The position numbers were made by a program, and so were the translations under genes. Under the pieces are notes generated by a model, which ran no database searches, was not told where the DNA came from, and saw nothing but the letters and a program-made list of their open reading frames with translations. DNA of 64,000 nt from Leucaena leucocephala. Taxonomy: Eukaryota > Streptophyta > Magnoliopsida > Fabales > Fabaceae. This document shows, one piece after another, positions 11,654 to 23,100 of this stretch; the first letter of the stretch is position 1; the number at the start of each line of letters is the position of its first letter. Where the stretch lies: the NCBI GenBank assembly GCA_037074615.1, contig CM073542.1, positions 23,959,068 through 24,023,067 on the forward strand, read 5' to 3'.

Positions 11654-13559
11654 CCTGGATTCATTAGTCTAGGATATATCAATCAAAACTTCCTTTACTT
11701 GGGATTGATTAGGTCTTGCCCTAGGCAGTATTTTATTCCTGGGATAGTGCTTTTTTAACCTACTATTGTTAAACTTTTGCTGAATTATCTGCTAGTATAT
11801 TGAAATTACAACCTTTGCTTCGAAGAGGCCATGCAATTATATTAATTACTAGGCTTATAATGAGATGCTGAGGGCGCACGTAATGATTCCCTCCCTCCCC
11901 TTTAAGCAAGAAATACCAAGAACATTTCTCATGCGCACTTTTTTCCTTGTTTTATATCAACTCAAGTCTAAACGTCCTAAAATATTCATCTTATCATAAA
12001 GTTTTACGACATTTAATGCAAATCCGCCATAATATTTTTTTTCTTAATTTCTCATTTTACTCATGTTGTTGGCTTCTAAAAGCCAATTGAATTGCACAGT
12101 TATATGTTTCTTATCTACAAGACAAGAACTCAAAATTTCTACAATTCAACTAATAGCTAGAGCAGTTTCAACTTTCAAGTTAAACCGGGGGCAATATTTG
12201 TACAGATAGGTGGAAAAATTATTTTTGGCCTATGTCAGAGAAAGATCAAAATAATAAGAGAGTAAAAACAAAGGTAATATAAAAACACACTGCACGAAAA
12301 ATGACATAAATTAACTGGTTCTGTCCCTGATCGTACTAGTTTTCAGCTGTCCTCATTGTGAGAGATGATGGGCGGCTAAGGTTGTTCATGACAGATCCGT
12401 CCCAGTCAGACAACCCGTCTCGATCTTAGGCATATTGGGACGTAATGGGTATGTCCCGAAATCTTTTGAGACGGGATAAAACTGAAATGAGACAAAAAGG
12501 ATCAAGATAGGATTTCTTGCATGTATTTAAATTTTTTTATCCGTTTAATATGTCTACATATTAATATTTTTAAAGTATAATACACTAAATATCTCTCTAT
12601 TATCAAAATATATATAAATATTTTTTAAAATTAAAATATATATTACTCAAACTTCTCTTATCTGTTTGATAATTTATTTTCATTCACTTAGTTGACCGTT
12701 AAATTTAATTTTTAAATTTTATTTTGATCAAAATAACCGTCTTTAACATAAAATTATTCAGACATTTATATTTGTCATAAAATAATATTTTATACAGCCA
12801 ACAAATAATTCCAATACATATACTTGAGAAATATGTCATAAAATTTATAATAACTAGTACAGGTCAAGACCTGTGAAATTTATAATATGTTCCACATAAG
12901 TTGTATTACTTTTCCGCAATTTCCACTAATTGTTTCAATACTTTATTGAGTGCTAAAAAGGAGGAGGGGGGACGAGCATGGCAGCAAACACTGTAAGTAT
13001 TCCTATCACCCAAACGCAACCCTCACACTCAGACACACACAGCTTTGTTTTTTTTATGCCAAATACTGTGTTTACTCTTAATTAGCCTCTCGCAACTTCA
13101 TTTTCGGGAAGTTTTCAATTCCGCCATTCCTCTGCCATTGATAACACTTCATTGTCTCTGAAACCGGAAAAGAAAACTTCCCCGAAAATTTTTGTCTTTC
13201 AAGAAGAAACAATGGATGCAATGACAAAGTTTTCACGCCTTTGTCACCTTCATCATCCTGCTCTATCACGTGTCTGTGAACTTGTTTTATTTAAACTGGC
13301 AGATTAGATTTCGAATTGACACATGGAGAAAACAATGGATGCAATGACAAGATTGTGCTCTCGTTTCATTGGAACATTCTGTTGTTTTCGGTCCGGCATC
13401 GAAAATTTTGATTTTCTTTACAAGGGTAGTCTTCCAAAAAATTTGGCTTCCCCTGGTTTAGCAAAAGATGCGATGAGGGTGGTATATTCCCAAGCCTTCT
13501 TTTTTTCTTTTATTTTAATACTAAATTCTCAAGCCTTCTAGATAATACAATATACATAG
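11654..13559. other. AGO 3' UTR and AT-rich intergenic region
   Basis: The first few hundred bases after the AGO stop are probably its 3' UTR. From about 11950 to 12930 the sequence is AT-rich with no coding signal. Between about 12960 and 13550 composition is more gene-like, with two short open stretches sharing a repeated 5' end (separate entry). No complete gene is supported here. Confidence 0.5.
13202..13353 (+). repeat. Repeated 20-bp motif starting two short open frames
   Basis: Almost the same block, AAACAATGGATGCAATGACA, occurs near 13207-13226 and 13332-13351, about 125 bp apart. Each reads MDAMT from its ATG, followed by different short peptides; the second frame runs to 13541. I do not recognise either peptide. 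They may be relics of a duplicated 5' exon or chance; no splice partner is evident. Confidence 0.45.
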
Positions 13560-13564
13560 CATAC

Positions 13565-14849
13565 AAATGCCGCTTTGGCCATTTTCATCTGAGGGTACAC
13601 CTCACTCTCTTTCTCGCCGCCACCGTTCCCTCACCTTCCCTATCTGCTAAGGTATTCAATCTTCTTCTCTTCCCTTTCTACATTTCTGTTCAATTTTCTT
13701 CTACATATCTACTATCACACCCTTCTCCCTGCGACTCTTTTCTCAATATTGCAACCCTTGCTCTGAACCCTAACTCACCGCCACCGTACCATCCTCCCCA
13801 CACCGGTCATCATTGCCGCTCCCTAATTTCTTTTAAAAGCAAGAAAAGAATATAAAAGTAGCCAATTTTTTCCGTGCTAGCCCGCCAGTCCGCGCATGTG
13901 TTAAATACATATCAGCCTCTCGAAACTCGCCAAGTAGAATCTGTTTTAACGTCTTGATTCACTCAGTGTACTCTTTGATTCTAGTCTTGTGTATGTTTTT
14001 CTTCAAGTTCAAACTTCGTTAACAAATTCATGTGGTTTTACAAACTACAGATTATTTATAAAACCGGAGGATTCTTCAGCTTCGCTGGATGTTTTGTACA
14101 AATTATTGTCTTGGCTTACCAATGTGTTATAAACTGAGTCTGTCCAAGAATTTTGTGTCATCGGGCAAATCAAAATATCAGCTATTTAGCCTTTTAAATT
14201 GTTATAGTATAATTGATGTTATTTATTGCAACATCTTTGTTAAAAATTGAATAGCTCAGTGACATAAATCTTCATCTACATAATTGAATAATTGATGAGA
14301 TCAACTGCAACAATTTAACCCTTGCTGGACAGTCTCCACACTGAAAGGAAATAATTCCAGGATGAGCTTAGATTGAATCCTGATTTTCCGCCTCTTGATT
14401 TTACTATTACAACTTATGATAAGTAGTCAAGATGATAACTTTAAGATGAAGATCAGTTCAAACATCATTTTTTGTTGGGCAACGTTCAAGCGTCTAAATG
14501 AGTTTCTCTCTTGCTATGAATTGAATGAAACATGCCAGAGATATATATTTACATTGGCCAATGCGCAGAGTTTGTGAAACTTGATTGTATTAGGACATGC
14601 ATGTTCAGTTTTTAGTGCATGTGTGTCTATTATTTTTTCACATAACCGAATCTCAGTGGAAGTCTGCCATTCTATGTTCTTTGTTCGCAAGCCTTTTGCA
14701 CATGGAAACATCTCAATTGAAACTGATGTCTAGTTCCAGTTCCAGTGAATCGAAAGCTTCTGTAATACTTTTGTTCTTAACTTCTGTGATACTACTGTTT
14801 ATCATCAGTTACATAATTTAGAGACTGGTTAAGAGTGCAGGTCATAGAC
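13565..14849 (+). promoter_or_regulatory. Probable 5' UTR exon and leader intron of adenylate kinase 6
   Basis: A CT-rich leader ends TGCTAAG|GTATTC at 13651/13652, a good donor. The acceptor GTGCAG ends at 14840, nine bases before the ATG. The implied leader intron is 13652-14840 (1189 bp). It contains AACCCTA (13766-13772), a telo-box-like motif. The transcription start is not visible. The open frames inside the interval show no family resemblance. Confidence 0.55.
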
Positions 14850-15880
14850 ATGGTTGAACAGGGCAGCCAGAGGAAGAGGCCAAACATACTGGTGACTGGT
14901 ACACCAGGGACAGGAAAGACAACAATGTCCTCTGCTCTAGCGGAGGCGGTCCAACTTCGCCACATCAATATTGGAGAATTGGTCAAAGAGAAGAACTTGC
15001 ATGATGGGTGGGATGGTGAGCTTGATTGTTATGTCATTAATGAAGACCTGGTGAGCTTCCATATGAATCAATGCTTAAGAAATATTTATTTGCATTTCTT
15101 GTTTAATTGCTATCATGGGAGTAAATGCATGGATTTTGCCATTCTGCCTTACATGCATGGATTTTACCATTCTGCCTTACGCTATTGAATCAGGCCCAAT
15201 GTCAAACACACAAGACATAAAAAAGGCTAATGCATTCATAGAGTTTGAATGGGTTCATCTGATTGAGTATGTGTTTAGATAGTATAGTAATTAGTATGAT
15301 TAATAATGGCAGGCATCTTAATAAAAAATTTATATCATGATAATACTTCCTTTTACAATGAAAGTTAACGAAATAATTTTTCCCCTCGCCAGTTTTATCA
15401 TTCTAGGTTGTCTGCCTAAGATTCTAATGGACTTTTATTGCTTGGATTTTGTAGGTCTGCGATGAGCTTGAAGACATTATGGAAGGAGGAGGGAACATCG
15501 TGGACTACCATGGCTGTGATTTCTTTCCTGAACGATGGTTCGATTGTGTGGTGGTACTTCAAACTGATAACTCTGTGTTGTATGACCGTTTGAGCAAGAG
15601 GTATGGATGAAGTTGCGAATGATGATTATTTAACGATTAATTTTGTTTTTTCCATCTCATACAAATTACATACTATCTCAAACTATGTGACAGAGGGTAC
15701 AATGAGTCAAAGCTTTCCAACAATATTGAGTGCGAAATCTTTCAAGTTCTGCTTGAGGAAGCTAAAGAAAGTTACCCAGAGGATAGAGTTATTGCATTAA
15801 GGAGTGATAATATTGAAGACATAAATAGAAATATTGCAACTCTAACAGAGTGGGTGAGAAACTGGCATCCCCGATCTTAG
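14850..15880 (+). CDS. AK6: Adenylate kinase 6 (hCINAP/Fap7 family NMP kinase)
   Basis: Small nuclear adenylate kinase/ATPase; relatives in yeast (Fap7) and human (hCINAP) help cleave 20S pre-rRNA in late 40S ribosome assembly, and Arabidopsis AAK6 is linked to ribosome biogenesis and stem growth. Exons are 14850-15050, 15455-15600 and 15694-15880 (201, 146, 187 bp), giving 177 aa, the normal family length. Residues about 13-20 form the Walker A loop GTPGTGKT. The acidic block VCDELEDIMEGGG and the motif DYHGCDFFPERWFD are typical of AK6 rather than cytosolic adenylate kinases. I chose the ATG at 14850 because the frame upstream continues only through a GTG within the splice acceptor. The AGO gene lies upstream on the same strand; LARP1 converges from the right. 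Confidence 0.95.
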
Positions 15881-17196
15881 TCGCCGCAAAAGCAGGACCC
15901 TGTACATGTTTTTATTTGTTTTGCCGTGTCTTCTTTTTGAGGATTTTTGTGTTAAAACTGGCCTTCTGCCTGCTGTTATCCTCAGTTGAATTGCTAGTAA
16001 CGAGTTATTCCTATATGAACATGGGAACTTACTCAGAAGGTAGCTTTCATCCTGGTGCTGGCTGCCTTCCATACACTGCACAATTGTTAGAAAAACTGTT
16101 TTAGCTGTTAGTTTGATGTTGATCCTTTCCCCCCGGGGGGCCGCGCGCCCGAGAAAACATCGCACATTAATGTGGTTGAGTTCCGTCATGCATATAATCC
16201 TCAAGTTCAACAGTTTGAAACCAAATTTCGAAGGCTTCTTTACTAATAAATCCTCCAATTCTGGTGGGAAGTATCTTTTAGCGTTTGCCTAATGCATTTA
16301 TATGTTGTGGCTTATTAATTATTATCTCATTTGTTTTCCTTTGCTTCCCTCCAAATATTATCATATGCATTTTATTTTTTGTATATGTAAAAGAGCCAAA
16401 TTGAACGTGTTAGGTCCTTCACATAAATTTTTTTTACTTGCAATACATTTCAAAGACACGGCTAAGTAATTAAAAAGAACTCCATGCATAATCATACTTG
16501 TCTTGCTGGTGACAAGGGTGAAAAAGACTCCACGCTCGTGTGCATCTGTATCCTCTAAGATGAATATGAATCCAATTTGCAAGGAAGCTACTAGCCTTTG
16601 AAAAGGCCTAGCACGTAAAATATATAACTGGAGCACACCGTTATGGAGTAGGGATAATGTATGATGGTGGGAACAGACTTGGTAGTATAATGCAAGCTTT
16701 GCTTTGGCATGCCTTCATCAAGAATTCTAGGGCAAAACCCCATCAATTTGGTGACGATTGATTGATTGAACACATTGTGTTACAGTAAAACTACGTCTTA
16801 TTGCAAATTTGGCAAAGCTATAAAGTACAAACCTTGCCCAATTTTGGATAACATTCCCATTTAAAATAAAGAACCTTCCCTTTCTTTTTGTCCTTTTTGT
16901 TCTTTTCTAGACTAGTCTATCAGCTTATGTACAACATATCCTCCTCAAAGTCCAATGACCCAGAAACAAAGGATGCATTCGGAAACGTTGGGAGACTGGG
17001 CAATCAGCAGCCCTCGCACAGGCAAGGTTTAAGCAATCCAAACCAATATTGAACAAACAAAAATAATCTTGCTCTTTCCGTTCAAATTAAAAAGCAGGCC
17101 GCTTCTTCTCCAGCTCACTGTCATGTTAGATTTTAATTCAAAACTGGGGACGCCTCAAAAACTCTGCCAAATAGATTTTGTATTACCCATCATAAT
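15881..17196. other. Convergent intergenic region between AK6 and LARP1
   Basis: Holds the 3' UTRs of two convergent genes. A 23-bp run of only G and C lies at 16129-16151. The remainder is ordinary AT-rich sequence; the open frames on both strands are short and unrelated to known families. LARP1 polyadenylation probably lies between about 16900 and 17190 on the minus strand. Confidence 0.5.
16129..16151. repeat. 23-bp pure G+C tract with a 12-bp palindrome
   Basis: All 23 bases are G or C. The first twelve (16129-16140) form the perfect palindrome CCCCCCGGGGGG, followed by a GCGCGC core. It sits about 250 bp after the AK6 stop, in AT-rich sequence, and resembles nothing else in the window. 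Confidence 0.85.
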
Positions 17197-20100
17197 TTAG
17201 TTGATGCCCTCTTTCACCGTCTTCCTTTCTTTAGCTCGAAAGTCTTCCAAACTTCGGTATTCTTCTCTGAGCAATTTATCTAGCTCTGGGTGTTTGCTCA
17301 ACGGTTCTTTCTGGTCCCGTCCTGCACGATAGTGGTGAAATGCCCTGCCATAACCACAAGAAAACAACTAGTTATGAGAGTGGTTAATAGCGTAATAGCC
17401 CCAAACAATCCGACACAAATTACAATTGTGCTGTAATATTTTAAGACCAAAGAGCTGATTAATTACCAGTATTTTTCCAGGCCATACAAATTGCCCTTAT
17501 GGTAGTAGTCCAGAGTCAACTGTTCAAAATCCTTGTATAGATCCTCCCTGAATTCCTTCTCCAAGCCATAACTGATACAAGGAATTGCTCAAAATCACAA
17601 GAGGAACTATTTGCACCAAGTTTCTCCTTTTAAAATGGTCATTTAAAAGGCAGTTTAATATGCTTTCGGCATTTATTCTTTGCATATTTGCAGACCTTAC
17701 ACAGCTATTTCCTAAGATATTTCTGTTGCGTCAGCCTAGTTCATATGCAGTTTCCTCTTTTCTTGTTCCTATTCCTTGTTCGACATGCAGGGATGGTTTT
17801 ATAAAACTTTCTCGTTTGTGCTATTCTCCTGGTATAGCTTTGCCCTAACATTTGTTATGAGATAGGGTTGTCCAGGCCAAAAGAAAAAAGATAGTGAGGA
17901 TTGAGATTCTTCGGTGCTCTACAATGCATGGCTTTATTCCTTGTTTGACATGCAAAAGGATAAGAACTTTCTGGCACTCCTATTCCAGCAGTTTCTTTCA
18001 GTTTCTCTGAGAAGGATATGTCATCCCCCTCTCAAATAAACTTTCTTCCTTGATAAATAATAATGAACTTGAACATAAATCATCAAAAAAATATCAAATT
18101 ACTGAATTAGTTTATTCAGATTGAGAAGAATTAGAAAATAAAAGGCAAATGATGGTACCAACTTAATTTATGAAGGAAATAATAAACATATAATTTGATG
18201 CTATTACCTGTAGAATCTGAAAAGGCACTCTATTCCATAATAATAATTAGCCGACGCATCCTCCATCGCTAGTTTCTTAAATTCATCGTACATAGAAGGA
18301 ACAAACATGTTTCTGAGAAAGTATGACCAGAACCTGTATAATGTATTCATTTCCTGCACAAACAAGAAATTATACTGAAATAAGTAATTATACAATTGAA
18401 AGTAATGTCAGAGTCCAGAAAATACATATGCTAAATTTGTAAGAAAAAGTGTAGTGTTACTGAGAAACAAACGGGTTAATAAGACTTCATGAAAACTCAA
18501 CTAAAGATTGACAATGCTAAATCACAAAATAATTAACTAATACCAGCAGCAACATTTGTTAAAAGAAAAAAGAATAGAACAAAAGACAATGTTTCAAAAC
18601 TTACATGAACAATATGAATAAAATCTGAGAAAAATACTAGTATTGAAAGAATTTATCAACCCTCATACCATCAAAGCAAGTATAATTAAAATATATTAAC
18701 TTCACCATTTGATCTTTAATTATGAATTGTTTCAAAGAAGGTTTCGAGTTTTACTCCACCTCACTGCAGCCAATTCCAAGTTTCTTTCTATCATTCAGGC
18801 ACCGCTTATGATACTTGAGATACCTATAAGGAAAAACAGTCACATAAATGACATGACAATGCACTATATCCTTCTCTCTACAAGTCCTCATGCACAAGTA
18901 CTGTAAATAAGCAGTAGCACTATCACTTACTTCTGATGTTTGAAACCATTTTCTTCTAGAAGTTGGTGACTCGGATGCTGAAATGCTGGAAAAGACTTAG
19001 GCAAGGAACCAACAGGTGGACTACTTCCAGAAAGACTCCAATGCGGTGAAATACTCAATTTGGAAGGTCCAGGGCTGCAAGATACAGATGATTAATGTAA
19101 AGTTTCATATTCATCAATCAGAACAATCAAACAATAATATCCCGTTTCTTTTAGCATTTATGACATGCTCCTCATACCAACGATCATTTCATGTTATTAC
19201 TCAAAAACAAGATGACAAAAACCAATATCAAACTGTAGAGCTCGGGTAACAGACAATTCCAAACTGACCCATGATTCTCAGGAGGCGTAGAAGCAAAGAA
19301 AAATCCAACCGAATTACTTGGTGGACTTTCAGATATAACTCCCAAAGAGTTACGACCAGTTCCATGATTTCTAAAATTACTAGAGAAAAACCGCTGCTCA
19401 TGGGAAGACTGCTGCTTGAGAGAGCCTTTTTGTTTCCTCCTAAGGCTGGTGCTTCCAGACTCTTCAATGGCATTGCTTGCACTGGTATTTTCTCCCATCT
19501 TCATATTAGACACTCCTGGAGAATTGCTTGTAGATTTTAACTTTCGATCTCTATTATCAAAATTATTCTTTCTACGATTTGACCGCTTATTTTTTAGTTC
19601 CTGTCAATAATTATGTCGGTAACATTAATTAAAAGTTGGAGAAATGATGACGACCTGGTAAAAGCAAGAAACAAAGATAACTTTTTAACCTGTTCATAGA
19701 AGTAAAGACCATCATTTATTGCAGAAGCAAGTTCACTGGAAATGGATTTTGGTTCTTTGCCACCAACTTTAGATCCTTGTTTAATATCACTATTCTGTAC
19801 ATCAAAAAAAGAAAATAAACAAATAATACATTATGCAAGCTCAAGAGAGAGTATCAAGAAAAGTCATAATGCTATAGTTGCGTAGTTCCAGCCTCTAGCA
19901 TCTAATCACCCAAAGTTTATTTAAATTTTCATCAATTCTGTTTAAAGTACCTATTATATTCCTCCAACTTTATGGAAACAAGTACTCATTCTGTTCCTGA
20001 AAAAGATCATTTCTTCTCCATGGTGCTTTCTCACTGTTCATTCAGACAAGCATTTTTGCCAAATATGTGAATAAGTGGCCTTGTCGCATTCTCGACCCGC

Positions 20101-23100
20101 TGGTTATTGGATCTTGGTTGGGTTTACTTGTGTTCTATAATGTTCTATGCTCTTCTGACGGGGACATCCCATTATCCTCGTTTCTAACCGTCCTTTCTAA
20201 TAAAGCTTTTATTCTATAACAAGTACTCATTCTGTTTCTGAAAAAGATCATGTCTTCTCCATGGTGGCTTTCTCACTGTTCATTCAGACAAGCATTTTTG
20301 CCAAATATGTGAATAAGTGGCCTTGTCGCATTCTCGGCCCGCTGGTTATTGGATCTTGGTTGGGTTTTCTTGTGTTCTATAATGTTCTATGCTCTTCTGA
20401 CGGGGACATCCCATTACCCTCCTTTCTAGTCTACCTTTCTAATAAAGCTTTTATTCAAATAAAAATATAAATAATAACCAGTTTTTGAGGGGAGAAAACA
20501 CATTTTTTTTAATTAGCTTATCAACAAAATACCTGGGTAACAATTACAAGTCTCTGAACGTCCTGGTCATTGACAACCATTTCATCATCTTCATCATCAA
20601 TCCTTTTAGGCAACAAATTCCATGAGATGAGTGTAAAATGTAACACAAATTAGTTTGCACTTTAATCGCAATAGTATGACAATCATCGAATCCCATTCCA
20701 TATGGGATTAGAACATCTCAAACAGAAGATACTAACATGGCTTTAACAAAGAAAACAAAAATCTACCTCTTTCACATTAAAAAGAATAGGGTAATATCAA
20801 TCTTGGACGACTCAGAAAATGTTACTGGAAATACTATGAGAAAAAGAATTAAAAATGAGTGTGTTCCAGATTGCACATTTTAACATATGCCCAAATGTGA
20901 TTAGAACATCTCAAACAGAAGATACTAACATGGTTTTAACAAAGAAATAAAAAATCTTCCTCTTTCATATTAAAAATAATAGGGTAATATCAATCATGGA
21001 TGACTCAAAGAAAATGTTACTGGAAATACTATGAGAAAAAGAACTAAAAAATAAGTACGTTCCAAATTGCACATTTCAACATATGCAAAAACAAATCTTA
21101 TTCTAGTTCAGAAAGGAAGCACACTTCTATGAGATGCAGAACATCCTTCCTCTAACAATCTAGGAAGCAGTAATAAAGGATAGAGATTGGGGGTAAATCC
21201 AAAATATAAACGATAAGGAATGATTTTCAAGATTCTTTGTGGCTAAAAATGTTCATATATATAATATGCTTTTCAGGGGGTAAAAATATACACAGAAAGA
21301 TAGATGCACAAATATAAAATACCAATCTTATGTTTCATATAAACTATTCATTATGGTTGGGCAGAAAAATTGCAGTGTAATCTCTAAATAAAGATGCGTT
21401 TGCATAAAAGTTAAAATGAAAGCTTTCCTGTCTAAGGAAAATATTGCAAAAGCACTAGAATGATTGGCCAAGCATAAAACTGATTTGTTGTACAATGCTT
21501 TTAAAAAAATGTTTTAAAATCAAGATTTTCAGAAAAGCAGAAGCCTAGCGCTAAAACCAACAAGACACAATGTCCACATATAAGAATAAAAAATTTGTCT
21601 CCCATTTGGGCACACGCCAAGAATGGCATGGACTTACTTGAAACATCGCTCTGGTGGATGACACTAAAGAAGTGGAATAAGGGGCTAGAAAACTCATGTT
21701 GATAAGAAAATTACATTTCTTTTTATATTTTATATTTATATTTTTACTTTTTTGTAGTACATAATTCTTTGAATATATTTTAACAATAAGTGTCCACGAT
21801 CAAATATTCTACAAGACATTTTCAAGGACCTCAAAATTTTGACCATGTCTTTCTTCCCACTTGTTATCCAAGCTTGATACCCCCAAAAGTCATCCCTAGG
21901 ACATTTTGACCTGTGTACGATTAGATTCCATACCTTCTAGTAGAAGAAAAATTAGCCTTCTTTGGCATCTTGTTTTCTAGCTCTATCTCTTCATCAAGCA
22001 TAAATGTAGTTGCAAAATCATTGGAAAGATCTTTGACATCCATATCAGTCAGAGCGTCCATGTTTCCAGTCTCATTATCATCAACTTTTTTTTGCTCAGT
22101 ATCTTGTGAGTAGAAGCATAACTTATTGCTGCTCATGTCATGATCAGTGAATTTGACACTTTCATTAGTTATTGCTTCTGATTTATTATCGGAAAGATGA
22201 CACTCAGCACCATGTTCTGGGTTTATTTCCTTTGAACCATTTTTATTTGGTTGCATCTGTTCCTCGAGAGTACCAAGAGTTGCTTCAGAAATTGCCTTTG
22301 TCCTGTCTCCAATGGCATCACCATTTTCAAGAGATTTGGTTGTATCATCTGCAGGTTGGTTCTGTTGGCTTTGAGCCATTGGTGCTGCTGAATTTCCTGT
22401 GGAAACTCGAATCCAATTTGACCAACTATCGCGTCTCCTAATCTTTTCATCCTATGGAAATAACACAAGCTACAATTAGAACTAAGAAAAAGAAGCAATA
22501 TGCAGGCCAAAGAAAAATAGATAGTAATACATAATGTAAATCTGATCAAGATGTCATCAAATTGTCAAGCTTCTGATGCTGCGGTAATATAAAGCTAGCT
22601 CCAAAAGCATTAATATGGTATTCCTTGAATGTGGAGTCTAAAAAGAGACAAAGTTTAAAGATCTCTCAAGTTAAAAAAAATAAAGGCATCTTTAACCCCT
22701 TATTTCATACATTGAAGCAATATTACAATTTAGCTTAAACTTGAAGAGCCCAAATGATTTTTTCCACTACCTAGCACTTAATTTCTCAAAAGTTGCGTAA
22801 ATGTAAATTTAATATGAAAACTTGAACACAAATTATATTTCTTTTAAAATAATTTGATAAAACAATAACCTGTGTCTTTAGTAAATTATTGAACACAAAT
22901 TATAGCATATCAAGTTGCCTTAAATAAGCAGATGCCTGTATCCAATTCATCAAAAAATCTGTCCAACAGAAGGTAGAAATCTTAGCCCCTTGTTATGCTT
23001 GTCTTGAGATGAAACAACTCAATTGAAAAGTTTCAATAGGAATTATACAGTAATTTGAATAACAGACAAAAGTGGGAGTTTAATTATTTATACTCAAGGT

